The notes beneath the pieces were generated by a model, which searched no databases, was not told the origin of the DNA, and saw nothing but the letters and a program-made list of their open reading frames with translations. A DNA stretch of 59,526 bases from SIG299 sp964544055 (GTDB taxonomy: Bacteria; Bacillota; Clostridia; Lachnospirales; Lachnospiraceae). Below are positions 33,105 to 42,040 of this stretch, piece by piece. The stretch's first letter is position 1, and every line of letters begins with the position of its first letter. Where the stretch lies: the NCBI GenBank assembly GCA_964544055.1, contig CAZJAA010000017.1, forward strand, positions 1-59,526, written 5' to 3'. The translations under genes were made by a program, and so were the position numbers.

Positions 33105-33440
33105 CTACTTCTTCCCTCTTACCAGATCAAAGCTTTCGGCTATCATTCTTTTGATTTCATCTTCCGGAACGGTTCCATCCAGAATAACCGTGTTCCAGTG
33201 CTCTTTATTCTGATGATATCCCGGAATAACGGCAGCATAGGTATTTCTCCATAAATCCCGCCATTCCGGATCAACCTTCACATTGATACAAAGCTTTTCA
33301 TCTTTTTCGTAGATCCATAGAAATGCTTTTTTACTGCCTCGAACTCTGACAAGCTGCCAGTTAACATCGTGAAAGGGAGCATCTATATATGTGTCCGGAA
33401 ATGCCAGACCAAATCGTAATACCTCTTCTCTCGTTCTCAT
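33105..33440 (-). CDS. MmcQ/YjbR family protein
   Basis: 111 aa, small cytoplasmic CyaY-like fold family often annotated as DNA-binding. Typical segments: LRFGLAFPDTYIDAPFHDVN, AFLWIYEKDEKLCINVKVDP and YHQNKEHWNTVILDGTVPED. The start overlaps the stop of the truncated HxlR gene (ATGA), so the two were an operon. Complete in itself. Role unknown; such genes are frequent passengers in accessory regions. Confidence 0.88.
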   Translation of the reverse strand: MRTREEVLRFGLAFPDTYIDAPFHDVNWQLVRVRGSKKAFLWIYEKDEKLCINVKVDPEWRDLWRNTYAAVIPGYHQNKEHWNTVILDGTVPEDEIKRMIAESFDLVRGKK

Positions 33441-33673
33441 TGTATTTGCTCCTGTATTTTTCCCCGTTCTCTAATATATTCCTGTCCCCATTCAGATAAA
33501 CAAGCCAATGTGGGTTCTAATTTATATCCCGGTTCAGTCAAAGAATATTCAACTCTTGGTGGAACTTGATGATATACCTCTCGGTGAACAACACCAAACC
33601 CCTCTAATTGTCTCAGTTGTTTTGTAAGGATTGCGTGATTCATACCATCAAACATCCTCGAATAAATTCTTGT
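33437..33673 (-). pseudogene. HxlR-type regulator, 5' end lost
   Basis: The C-terminal two thirds of an HxlR winged helix are recognisable: NHAILTKQLRQLEGFGVVHR, EVYHQVPPRVEYSLTEPGYK and LACLSEWGQEYI. The expected start (a segment with GGKW and the first helices) is missing. From about 33673 upstream the frame runs antisense into the mobilization gene. The break suggests the mobile remnant replaced the promoter and about 40 codons. ATG codons at 33655 and 33643 remain but would not give a full DNA-binding domain. Confidence 0.7.
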
Positions 33674-33730
33674 GGCTATCAGGTGGTCAATTACCCCTAC
33701 TACCACACCAACTACGAAAGGAGCATTACT

Positions 33731-34084
33731 ATGAGCAATCAACATAAAAATCCAACCATCAGTTTCAGAATTACTGACGCTGAACGAAAACAAATCGAAG
33801 CACGCATTCTTGCCAGCGGAATGATGAAAAAAGATTACTTTGTCCGTTCCTGCATTTACAACCGCATCTGTGTTGTTGGTAAGAAAGAAACCATATATCC
33901 TTTAGTACAGACTGTAAATGCACTGTACCTGCAATTACTTGAAATGCAAAAGGCATTTACCAGAGCTGACGCAGACATTTTAGTTACTGCTGCGCCTGAC
34001 ACACTTCCTTCATTGGAAGCTATTAAGGAATTACAGACAGAATATACCAACATGCTTACAACTATTATTATGAAAAAATATTAA
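33731..34084 (+). CDS. Mobilization (MobC-like) accessory protein
   Basis: 117 aa, start with GAAAGGAG 7 nt upstream. NPTISFRITDAERKQIEARI followed by ASGMMKKDYFVRSCI is the ribbon-helix-helix-like N-terminus seen in small relaxosome accessory proteins of integrative and mobilizable elements of Clostridia. The C-terminal part (VQTVNALYLQLLEMQKAFTR) is helical. No relaxase follows, so this is a remnant of a larger element. It lies in an island between flagellin and fliS. Confidence 0.7.
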   Translation: MSNQHKNPTISFRITDAERKQIEARILASGMMKKDYFVRSCIYNRICVVGKKETIYPLVQTVNALYLQLLEMQKAFTRADADILVTAAPDTLPSLEAIKELQTEYTNMLTTIIMKKY

Positions 34085-34125
34085 CCATTTTTTCTGTTTG
34101 TATGTTTTTACTTATTTTCACTAAT

Positions 34126-34209
34126 ACCAGCTTGGGCTATAACAGTGAAAACAGCAATGGAAGTATCTCTGCTTATTGTATTTTAGATCCTGTAGAAATA
34201 TTACAATAA
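34126..34209 (+). pseudogene. Possible fragment of a mobile-element gene
   Basis: An open stretch of 27 codons ends at 34209 with TSLGYNSENSNGSISAYCIL then DPVEILQ and a stop. It lies just after the MobC-like gene in the same direction and reads like the tail of a second element gene whose body was deleted. It is short, so this may be chance. Apart from it, 34085-34200 shows nothing. Confidence 0.25.
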
Positions 34210-35115
34210 AGTATCTTCAAATACAGACTTGCAGTAATTTTCTATTTCTTCTAAAAGCGTTTCCTTTCCAACAGCAAAACAAAAACTCTTTGCCTGTCTA
34301 AGATTTTCTTTTGCTGCATCTTCATCTTCCGGTAGGTTTCTTTGAATCAACGCCCATGAACGATTAAAAAGGGGTTCTGCCAACAGTGAACACCTACCGG
34401 TTGTTCTCGCTATTTGAATTCCCATATCGCATACTTTAATACACTCATCATATTCTCCGTTTAAACCAAGATATTTAGAAAGATTGTAAAGTATCATCAG
34501 TTGTGTTCGTAACACTTCCTCTTTATTGATCATCTGAAATTCATAATGTTCTTTTAAAGACATCAATATTGAAATTGTTTGTGTACGTTTTCCCAAACAA
34601 TCATAGCAAATAGCAATATTATTCAATAAAAGTACTTCCTCATAAGAAAGAATCTTAGGTATGTTTCCAATTTTAAATTTAGGACATGTCAACACCAATG
34701 CCTTTTCCAATTGCATTAATTTCTCTTCTGTTGTAACTTCTTGTAGATTAAGCAAAATCTGATATAGAATTAAAAACTGCTCATCAATTTTAGATGGGTT
34801 ATTTGATATTTTGCAAAACTCTTCAAGATTTTTTCTTGCCAAATCATAATTTTTATCAATATACGCCTGCCGGATTTTATATTTAAAATCATGAAGTAAA
34901 AAACTTTGTTTATCAGTAAAAAAATCTATTGAAGTGCTAGAATAACCCAGTCTTTGCATAAGCATTTCAAAATGATTCTTCGTCGGCATACGTTCTCCAT
35001 TTTCAATACGAGAAAGTGTTGGTACAGAACAAATGCCATCTGCTAGTTCTTCTTGAGATAAACCAAGTTCTTCCCTTCACATTTTTATCACACTACCTAA
35101 TTGAAAAAAAGACAT
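34201..35115 (-). pseudogene. XRE-TPR regulator with in-frame TGA at codon 13
   Basis: From ATG 35115 (ribosome site GGGAGGGAG) the frame reads MSFFQLGSVIKM, then TGA (35077-35079), then REELGLSQEELADGICSVPT and LSRIENGERMPTKNHFEML. This is an intact XRE helix-turn-helix interrupted by one nonsense codon where Arg or Lys is usual. The remaining 260 residues are helical TPR-like repeats (EVLLLNNIAICYDCLGKRTQ, YNLSKYLGLNGEYDECIKVC) as in Rgg/PlcR-type peptide-sensing regulators. The ATG at 34989 could still yield the TPR part without the DNA-binding domain. Target unknown. Confidence 0.75.
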
Positions 35116-35255
35116 AAACTCCCTCCCTGCTTGAAAAATATAATCTTCCATCCTCTTTTTATCTTATAATAACAATTTAACATTTTCACAGTTTGCAAGA
35201 AAAATTTTCACAATGTGTTAATTTCCATGACTTAATCCTTTACTATAGGAACGTG

Positions 35256-36725
35256 TTAGCTTTGCAGTAAGTTCAAGATATTCTGTGGGCGTTCGTTTGC
35301 CTGGGCAAGCATGGAGGTAGCCGCCTGAGTCAGTACCTGATACTGGGTATAGGTTGCCATTTCGCTTGCCATATCAGTGTCTTCAATGCGGGATAAAGCC
35401 TCAGTCAGATTTTCAGCGGAAACATCCAGACTGTTTATTGCATGCTCCAGACGGTTCTGGTAGGCACCAAGCTTTGCACGGACACTGGATACTTCATTGA
35501 TGGCATCATTAAACAAGGTAATTGCCTCGGAAGCTCCTTCCTGTGTTCCGATATTGGCAGAGTTAATATTTAATGTGGTTGTGTCAACTCTTGGAATGCG
35601 GACTTCCATCGTCTGTCCTTCATTTGCACCAATCTGTAAGGTCATCGGACCGGCATCCAGAACGGTAACCGTAACTTCTCGGTTCACCGCACCGCCTTCT
35701 ATCTTAAAAACCATCTCAAAATCGTCCCGGTCGCGCACGGTAACATAATCACCGTCAATCGTAATGGTCGAGGTGTTGGTAAAGCCACCGTCATCACTTC
35801 TGTCCAGCTCTACCGCACAGTCCACACCCTGTGCATATTCGCCGGAAGCCTTTAAGCCAAGCAGTTTTGCCAGCTTCTGGTCGGCATGAATTTCAATTTC
35901 TGCATCCGAGCCGTAGTCATCTGTGACAAACAATAAAGAGTATCTGGTTGGATTTGCCATTGCAGTAGCCGGGTCAATTACTTTATAGCCTCCAAGACCT
36001 GCCGTAGTGTCATCCGTTGTTCCGTCCGTATATGCCACCTGAATGCCCATGTTGCCGCAAACAGCATTTAGGTTTGTCAAAACAGTATTTAAGTCGGCAT
36101 CCTTCGGAATTGTAATATCCTGGTTGTTGATTGTAAGCGTATATTCATTTTGATCATCCGGTACAGTATTTCCGGTCATAGTTCCACCGGTCAGCACAGC
36201 TTTTTGGGCAGCCTTGCCAGGTGTAAATTTATAATTTCTTACGTTTACCGCATCGGACAAGGAAATCAGTTCCACGCTTGGATCGCTGGAATAGGAACGC
36301 CGATCCACCGTGCCATCTAAGAGCTTCTTTGTGTTAAATTCCGTTGTTTCGGAAATACGGTTGATTTCTTCTTTTAACTGATCGACCTCTGCCTGCAGCT
36401 GAAGTCTGTCATCATCCGTTGAGGTGCCGTTGGCCGCCTGTACAGAAAGCTCACGCATTCTTTGCAGCATTTCTTCCACCTCAATCAACGCACCTTCGGC
36501 AGTCTGGATAACGGAAATACCGTCCGAAGCATTGCGGGATGCCTGATTTAAGCCTGCAATCTGTGTCTTCATTTTCTGAGAAATGGCAAGTCCGGCAGCA
36601 TCATCTGCCGCACGATTGATACGATAGCCTGAGGAAAGACGCTCTAAGCTTTTTTCCATTGCTGTATTATTTTTGCCTAAAATATTGTTTGTCTTTAATG
36701 CCGGAATATTGTGATTAATCCTCAT
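35256..36725 (-). CDS. fliC: Flagellin
   Basis: 489 aa. N-terminal D0/D1 domain (MRINHNIPALKTNNILGKNN, LERLSSGYRINRAADDAAGL, IQTAEGALIEVEEMLQRMRE) and C-terminal D1/D0 (SVRAKLGAYQNRLEHAINSL, AATSMLAQANERPQNILNLL) are canonical. About 240 residues between (140-390) form the surface-exposed variable domain. Exported by the flagellar type III system and polymerised into the filament. It starts 27 bp after the DUF6240-like gene, so it is co-transcribed from the sigma-D promoter at 39.9 kb, though a nearer promoter inside that gene cannot be excluded. Confidence 0.97.
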   Translation of the reverse strand: MRINHNIPALKTNNILGKNNTAMEKSLERLSSGYRINRAADDAAGLAISQKMKTQIAGLNQASRNASDGISVIQTAEGALIEVEEMLQRMRELSVQAANGTSTDDDRLQLQAEVDQLKEEINRISETTEFNTKKLLDGTVDRRSYSSDPSVELISLSDAVNVRNYKFTPGKAAQKAVLTGGTMTGNTVPDDQNEYTLTINNQDITIPKDADLNTVLTNLNAVCGNMGIQVAYTDGTTDDTTAGLGGYKVIDPATAMANPTRYSLLFVTDDYGSDAEIEIHADQKLAKLLGLKASGEYAQGVDCAVELDRSDDGGFTNTSTITIDGDYVTVRDRDDFEMVFKIEGGAVNREVTVTVLDAGPMTLQIGANEGQTMEVRIPRVDTTTLNINSANIGTQEGASEAITLFNDAINEVSSVRAKLGAYQNRLEHAINSLDVSAENLTEALSRIEDTDMASEMATYTQYQVLTQAATSMLAQANERPQNILNLLQS

Positions 36726-36752
36726 ATGGTCCTCCTGATTTTTAACATGCTT

Positions 36753-39734
36753 TTACATGGCATCCGCATCTGCGTTCCGCACATGCACAACCAGTGCTTT
36801 TGCAATCCGATAAAGCCTGCTGTTGTCTGTTGTCTGTAGCTCGTCACTTCCCTGTGCATCCTTGTAAATGCCTTCCGTCTGGTAAGAGTAAGTGTCCGGT
36901 GTCACTTCCTCCGTGCCATAATAAAGGGAACCAATCTCAATATGATTCTGTGCCAGTGTGGCAAACAAATTCATCTGCCGGTCCTTCAACGCCTGTGTAC
37001 CTTCCTTAGTATCACTGCTGATGAAGCATTTTAATTTGTTATCCTGAATCGTAGCTTCGCAGGAAATTTTACCAAGGTTCTGCGTTGGAATCTCTGCCAG
37101 AACCTTTGCCTTTTCCTCGCCACGTTCCAGAATGGTTACATTCATGTTTACAATGTCTGTTCCGGTGTCCACTGGAATCTGGTAGTATTCACGCTTACAC
37201 AACCGATGCATAAAACGGATGCCTACATGCATTTTTTTAATAGACTTTGTATCCTGTTTATCCAGCACTCTGTCCTGCATCAGCTTTGTCTTTAAGCTGC
37301 CTGCTTCATCCGTAAATTTCTTATAGGCTGCCTGCATGGTTTCTTTATCATCCATGCAGTCCAGAAAGTCCGGAAGCTCCGTTTCTTCTCCGGTCTCCAT
37401 CAGTTTAAAGCGTTTCCATTCTTTAAAGATTGTCATGTCGCCAACAAGCAGATTTTTTGCCGCTTCCAGATTTTCCACGGTTGGCAGAATACTGTAATCC
37501 TCCAGAAAACGCGTAGCATTCTGACCTTCACTTGCCAGGGTGCGGACGGTTTCCAGCTCTTCCTTTGCCGTTTCCGTCGTTGGCACGGAACATTCACTGA
37601 TTATTTTATCGGCTTTTTCTACCGATTTGTTTAGACTATACCGGCTTACCTGTGCATCCATTCCCTGCGCACGTTCACTTTTTACCGCAGTAAGCAGATT
37701 TTTCAGCGTCAGTTCCCTGCCACTCTTGTACACGCCGCCAATTGCCTTTTCTTCCGAGCCATCCAGCTGGTGAAGGGTACGATACACATTCAGATATTCC
37801 TTTCGTTCTTCCGGTGTGATTTCCTTTTTATGGTCAAGGTTTATCAGAAAAATACTGTAATTATCTTCTTTTGTGATTCCTTCTTCCCCTTTTATCTGCG
37901 CAATTTTTTCGGACAGTTCGTCAATGGACTGCTCTAACGGATTGATGCCATCTCTTATCATGCGCACAGTTACTGCCGGGTGAAGCTCCTTTAATACTTC
38001 CTGCAGTTTTCCATCATACTCCACAACCTTCTGTACATTTTCCGGAGTCACTTCTACTGAGTTGTAGCCAAGCATCCGTACCGCCCGGCGGTTTTCTGCC
38101 GTAGGCTCCATACCGATTTTTTGAAGCAGGCTTTCCGTGTTGGCAAACGCTTTCTGTATCGTATCTCCCAGCTGCTTGTTCGGCGAAGTCATCACCGATT
38201 CCATGCTCTCGGTATAACGGCGCATGGCAAGATTATTCATACCCGTCTGATGCAGCTCATTCAGCGTAATGGAAGAACCAGTATCCATGGTATCCACAAT
38301 AAGCGGTGCCGGCATGTTCTTGATTTCCTCCAGCTTCCGACTGGTGTCACGAAGCAGCTCTATGCCTTCCGCACTCTGCGCCACGCCTGCCTGAGTAAAG
38401 AAGCTGGAATAAAAACGATTTTCCAACGTTTTTAAGTTTCCGATTAATTTCTCCATGCTGACCGTGTCAATGCGGATACCTTCTTTTGCCAGACGATAAC
38501 CAGCTTCAAAAGTCATTCTGGCACGGATTTCCTCTAACTGCCGTCTTGCCCGGATGGATGCCGCCTGGGCTGCACCATTTTCCGCAAAATCCTGCAAATA
38601 TGCGGCTGCCTCCGAGCTGTCAGAATCAATCAGTTCCTGTGCCTTGGTTAAATCGCCAAGGGTTAAATCAATTTTATCGCCTTCCGTACCCGGCAGCTCG
38701 GCACTCCGCTTTGCCGCAGCATAATCGACTGCCTGCCCGGTTACCTGTCCGGTTTTCCGTATTAACTGACGTACTTCCTTTGCCGTCTGAGAAAGAAGAT
38801 TGGCATTCTTTGGTTCCTGGCCTACAGAAAGGGCATCCACTGCCTTTGTCAGAACATCCTCCTCGGAGAGTCTGATTCCTGCCAGAAGGCTATATGATTT
38901 TAAATTGTCCACTGTTAACGGAATGTCTTTTTTGATAAACGTCTGGGCAGCACTTATCATGTCCTTGTTTGCACGAAGTCCTGCCTGAAACAGCATATGC
39001 GTTACTTTTGGTTCTAACTGTTCCCACGCTTCCTCGGTCAGCGTATGTTCTTTTTTGGAATAGCTCTGTGCCGCAGACCGTGCCATTGCCACATTTTCCA
39101 GCGTTGGTGCCAGTTTGTTGCGCACCATGTATTCACATTCTGACGACGACAGCTTTACACCGCCTTCTGCCTTTTCCAGTGCCACGGCAACCTTTTCCAA
39201 ATTTGCCTGCGTAAGCGGAATATTTGCCTTTAACAGCTTTTCCGCTATCATTTCCGCTTTCGGATTATCAGCAAGCAGCTTCACCGCCTGTTCGATGACC
39301 GCTGCCCTGTTATCCTGAATCTGCTGCACCTGATTTTCTGCAGCGGTGGCGGCAAGCTCTTTTTGAAGCTTGATACGTTCCATGGCTGCCTCTAACTGCT
39401 CAGCCGTCATCTGTCCGACATCAAATCCTTCCTGCTGAAGCTGTGCCATATCTTCTTCGGTCATTCTTCCAGAAACATTTCCAAGCCTTTCCTGATTCTG
39501 TTCCGCTTCCGTACCATCTTCTTTTGCTGCTTCTGCCGCCTTTTCTTCTCCCATGCCATTCTTGGAATAAATATCCGAGGTCTGTTTTTGTTTTAAATCA
39601 GTTTCCTCTGTATAAAGAATTGCCTCTGCAACAGAGGTCTTTTCTGTTTTTCCCGCATCCGGATTACTTAGTGTTTTTGCTGTAGAGTCTTTCTGCTGTA
39701 CACCATATGCCGAAAGGGCATTTATCATATTCAT
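36753..39734 (-). CDS. Large DUF6240-like flagellar-locus protein with FliK-like C-terminus
   Basis: 993 aa, soluble, no signal peptide. After a polar N-terminus (1-90) it is nearly all helical, with a recurring motif of the type I-P-L-T-x-x-N-L: LLKANIPLTQANLEKVAVAL, FIKKDIPLTVDNLKSYSLLA, NSVEVTPENVQKVVEY and SILPTVENLEAAKNLL. The last 150 residues (NMNVTILERG, LGKISCEATIQDNKLKCFIS, LKDRQMNLFATLAQNHIEIG) read like the C-terminal domain of the hook-length protein FliK. It resembles DUF6240 proteins of flagellated Lachnospiraceae. First gene of a two-gene operon with flagellin. A role in hook or filament assembly is inferred from context. Confidence 0.7.
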   Translation of the reverse strand: MNMINALSAYGVQQKDSTAKTLSNPDAGKTEKTSVAEAILYTEETDLKQKQTSDIYSKNGMGEEKAAEAAKEDGTEAEQNQERLGNVSGRMTEEDMAQLQQEGFDVGQMTAEQLEAAMERIKLQKELAATAAENQVQQIQDNRAAVIEQAVKLLADNPKAEMIAEKLLKANIPLTQANLEKVAVALEKAEGGVKLSSSECEYMVRNKLAPTLENVAMARSAAQSYSKKEHTLTEEAWEQLEPKVTHMLFQAGLRANKDMISAAQTFIKKDIPLTVDNLKSYSLLAGIRLSEEDVLTKAVDALSVGQEPKNANLLSQTAKEVRQLIRKTGQVTGQAVDYAAAKRSAELPGTEGDKIDLTLGDLTKAQELIDSDSSEAAAYLQDFAENGAAQAASIRARRQLEEIRARMTFEAGYRLAKEGIRIDTVSMEKLIGNLKTLENRFYSSFFTQAGVAQSAEGIELLRDTSRKLEEIKNMPAPLIVDTMDTGSSITLNELHQTGMNNLAMRRYTESMESVMTSPNKQLGDTIQKAFANTESLLQKIGMEPTAENRRAVRMLGYNSVEVTPENVQKVVEYDGKLQEVLKELHPAVTVRMIRDGINPLEQSIDELSEKIAQIKGEEGITKEDNYSIFLINLDHKKEITPEERKEYLNVYRTLHQLDGSEEKAIGGVYKSGRELTLKNLLTAVKSERAQGMDAQVSRYSLNKSVEKADKIISECSVPTTETAKEELETVRTLASEGQNATRFLEDYSILPTVENLEAAKNLLVGDMTIFKEWKRFKLMETGEETELPDFLDCMDDKETMQAAYKKFTDEAGSLKTKLMQDRVLDKQDTKSIKKMHVGIRFMHRLCKREYYQIPVDTGTDIVNMNVTILERGEEKAKVLAEIPTQNLGKISCEATIQDNKLKCFISSDTKEGTQALKDRQMNLFATLAQNHIEIGSLYYGTEEVTPDTYSYQTEGIYKDAQGSDELQTTDNSRLYRIAKALVVHVRNADADAM

Positions 39735-39856
39735 GCACGCTTCTCCTTTTATGCCTGCGGTTTGTGATTCCGTTCACTGCAGGCCGGGTCGCTTTCCATG
39801 CTTCCCAACGGTCGCTGTCTCCTCCTGTTCCTGCGACCCGTGCTTCTCTGTAACTT

Positions 39857-39883
39857 ATTTCGGCAAAAAAGACTGTTTTCTTA
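39857..39883 (-). promoter_or_regulatory. Sigma-D (sigma-28) type promoter of the flagellin operon
   Basis: On the minus strand TAAG (39880-39883), 15-bp spacer, GCCGAAAT (39857-39864), against the consensus TAAA-N15-GCCGATAA. It lies about 120 bp upstream of the DUF6240-like gene. Late flagellar genes are typically read by this sigma factor. Confidence 0.65.
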
Positions 39884-40176
39884 ACCGTCTTTTCCTGTTT
39901 CAGACGTACGTCTGTTTTTTTGCAGATTTCGCTCCCTGTCATTTTTTCCGTTGCAGCTCATACAATTTACTAAGCCCCACAGCCTTAACACTGCACGATT
40001 TCTCTTTCGGACAAAAGAGTTGCAGCCCGGCTGTGTCAAAAAATTACCGGCTGTTTGTGCCGGAGCGTCACAAACAAGTCCTGCTGGCAGAACAGAAAAT
40101 CGCCTGTGCGAATTTCTTTAAGAAACTTTGTTTCTTTTGCCCCGTTGCAAAAAAACGCTCCGGAATGGAGATTTTT
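39884..40176. other. Intergenic region between divergent genes
   Basis: No gene is supported here. It holds a perfect 14-nt palindrome CAGACGTACGTCTG (39901-39914) followed on the plus strand by T7, and short imperfect hairpins. I see no clear promoter for the lipoprotein gene that follows. Confidence 0.4.
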
Positions 40177-41940
40177 ATGAAAAAAAAGATACCTTCTCTC
40201 ACTCCGGCTTTGCTCCTGCTCACCGTGATTTTAACCTTTTCCGGCTGCATCGCAACCGAAAACCTACTCACGAAAGAGCATTCCGGCATCGTCACCGCCG
40301 TTCCGACTCCAACCCCGGCATTTTCTGCATTTGCCGCCGATATTTTTGTGGAAGAGATTACAAAAGACACAATTTCCCTGCACTACTCCCTCGCCCGGCC
40401 GGAAGCTTACGGAATTACGGAATATCCCATCACGCTCGGTTCTGTGAACGATGCTGTTTCTCCGGAAGAAACCACGCTGCCCCGCTATGAACAGCTGCTT
40501 TCCTACGACACTTCCGCTTTTTCCGAAGAAGAAACTTTAACATGGCTCTCTTTGAAACATTATCTGGAATTGGCAATGCAGGATGATTTTTCTCCCTTCC
40601 TTTCCGAGCTGTTAGGTCCTACGACCGGCTATCAGGCACAGCTTCCGATTATTCTGGCAGAATACCGCTTGGAAAGCAGGGAAGATGTCGAGCACTACCT
40701 TGCCCTGCTGCCATGCATATACGATTATTTTAAGCAAATTGCTGCTTTTGAAAAAGAAAAAAGTGCGGCCGGGTATTTTATGAATGACGAAACAGCAAAG
40801 GAAATTATTGCCCAGTGCAACGCCTTCACTGCCGATGTTGACAACCATTTTCTTATCCAAACCTTTGAAGAACGTCTGGAAGCACTGCCGCTGACTCTGT
40901 CCGAAAAAACCGATTATATCCTGAGAAACCGTTCGGCACTGCATTCCTGCGTCTTTCCAGCCTACGAGCTGCTTGCCGAAGCTCTTGCCGACTGCCTTGG
41001 CACCTGCAAAAACAACTATGGAATGTGTTATCTAGAAAACGGAAAAGAATATTATTCTCTTCTGGTAAAGACTTCCACCGGTTCCGACAAATCCATCGAC
41101 GAGTTAAAAAAAATGCTGGCAGATACCATTACCAAAGGCTGCCGGACTATGGCTGCCGCCCTTGCCGCCGACCCGGCCATTTACGACAATGCGCTTGCAC
41201 CGGATTACCCGGAAACCGACCCGAAACAGATTATAAGCTACATAACCTCGCAGTCAGCCAGAGATTTTCCGTATGTAAACTGTGACAACTACCGCATAAA
41301 GTATATTCCGGATTCTCTGGAAGAGTATGTCAGCCCTGCCATGTATCTTGTGCCGCCCATCGACAACTACGAAGCAGGCGTTATTTACATCAACAAAAAT
41401 CCACGCTATGACCTGAATACCCTGTTCCCAACCATTGCACACGAGGGCTATCCAGGACACCTGTACCAGACCGTTGCCGCCCTTTCCACCGAAATTCACC
41501 CGCTCCGCTATCTCCTTTCCCCAACCGGATACGAAGAGGGCTGGGCTACCTATGTGGAAACCTACAGCTACAAATATACCGGCTTTTCCGATGCCCTGAC
41601 CTCCTTTTTACAGGCAGACCAGATTGCCACTCTTTGCCTGTACGCCCTTTCGGATATCTATATCCACCATGACGGCTGCACTCCGGAGCAGTTATCCACA
41701 TTTCTTGCGGATTATGGCTTTCCGGAGACCTCTGCAAAGCTGGTATACCAGACGCTTCTTGCCGAACCGGGAACCTATCTTCCCTATGCCGTAGGATATC
41801 TGGAATTTGAAAGCCTGAAAAGCTGCGCAAAGGAGCTTTGGACAGAAGAATACAGCGACTACGCGTTCCACGAATTTCTGCTGGAAATGGGACCGCTGCC
41901 TTTTTCGATTTTAGAGGAACTGTTGAAAAATCCACTCTAA
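40177..41940 (+). CDS. DUF885 family lipoprotein (putative metallopeptidase)
   Basis: 587 aa. Lipoprotein signal with lipobox TFSGC after a hydrophobic helix (TPALLLLTVILTF), so it is anchored outside the membrane. The DUF885 signature HEGYPGH (422-428) with a downstream EEGWATYVE provides likely zinc ligands. Family members of this kind are often annotated as peptidases, but the substrate is unknown. The ATG at 40177 is chosen because GGAG lies 7 nt upstream and the signal peptide begins there; the frame is open for 440 bp further upstream, but without signal-like or family sequence. Monocistronic. Confidence 0.88.
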   Translation: MKKKIPSLTPALLLLTVILTFSGCIATENLLTKEHSGIVTAVPTPTPAFSAFAADIFVEEITKDTISLHYSLARPEAYGITEYPITLGSVNDAVSPEETTLPRYEQLLSYDTSAFSEEETLTWLSLKHYLELAMQDDFSPFLSELLGPTTGYQAQLPIILAEYRLESREDVEHYLALLPCIYDYFKQIAAFEKEKSAAGYFMNDETAKEIIAQCNAFTADVDNHFLIQTFEERLEALPLTLSEKTDYILRNRSALHSCVFPAYELLAEALADCLGTCKNNYGMCYLENGKEYYSLLVKTSTGSDKSIDELKKMLADTITKGCRTMAAALAADPAIYDNALAPDYPETDPKQIISYITSQSARDFPYVNCDNYRIKYIPDSLEEYVSPAMYLVPPIDNYEAGVIYINKNPRYDLNTLFPTIAHEGYPGHLYQTVAALSTEIHPLRYLLSPTGYEEGWATYVETYSYKYTGFSDALTSFLQADQIATLCLYALSDIYIHHDGCTPEQLSTFLADYGFPETSAKLVYQTLLAEPGTYLPYAVGYLEFESLKSCAKELWTEEYSDYAFHEFLLEMGPLPFSILEELLKNPL

Positions 41941-41981
41941 AGTTCTTTACAAATATCCGATTTTCCTGTATCCTTTTAGTA

Positions 41982-41997
41982 GTTAGTTGTATCTAAC
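41982..41997 (+). promoter_or_regulatory. DtxR/MntR-like dyad before the FeoB-associated/HMA gene
   Basis: GTTAG (41982-41986), 6 bp, CTAAC (41993-41997), about 45 bp before the start codon. The half-sites resemble those of metal-responsive DtxR-family repressors. Suggestive given the metal-binding product, but short. Confidence 0.4.
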
Positions 41998-42040
41998 ACT
42001 TGTCAGGTTGCCCTGAAAAAAACTTCAACTGGAGGATATC

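Noticed and set aside
35077..35079. TGA as a selenocysteine codon
   Set aside because: The position normally holds Arg or Lys in an XRE domain, and no SECIS-like stem-loop follows directly.
39733..40176. 5' extension of the DUF885 lipoprotein frame
   Set aside because: The signal peptide and a ribosome site mark the start at 40177; the extension lacks both and overlaps the divergent flagellar promoter.
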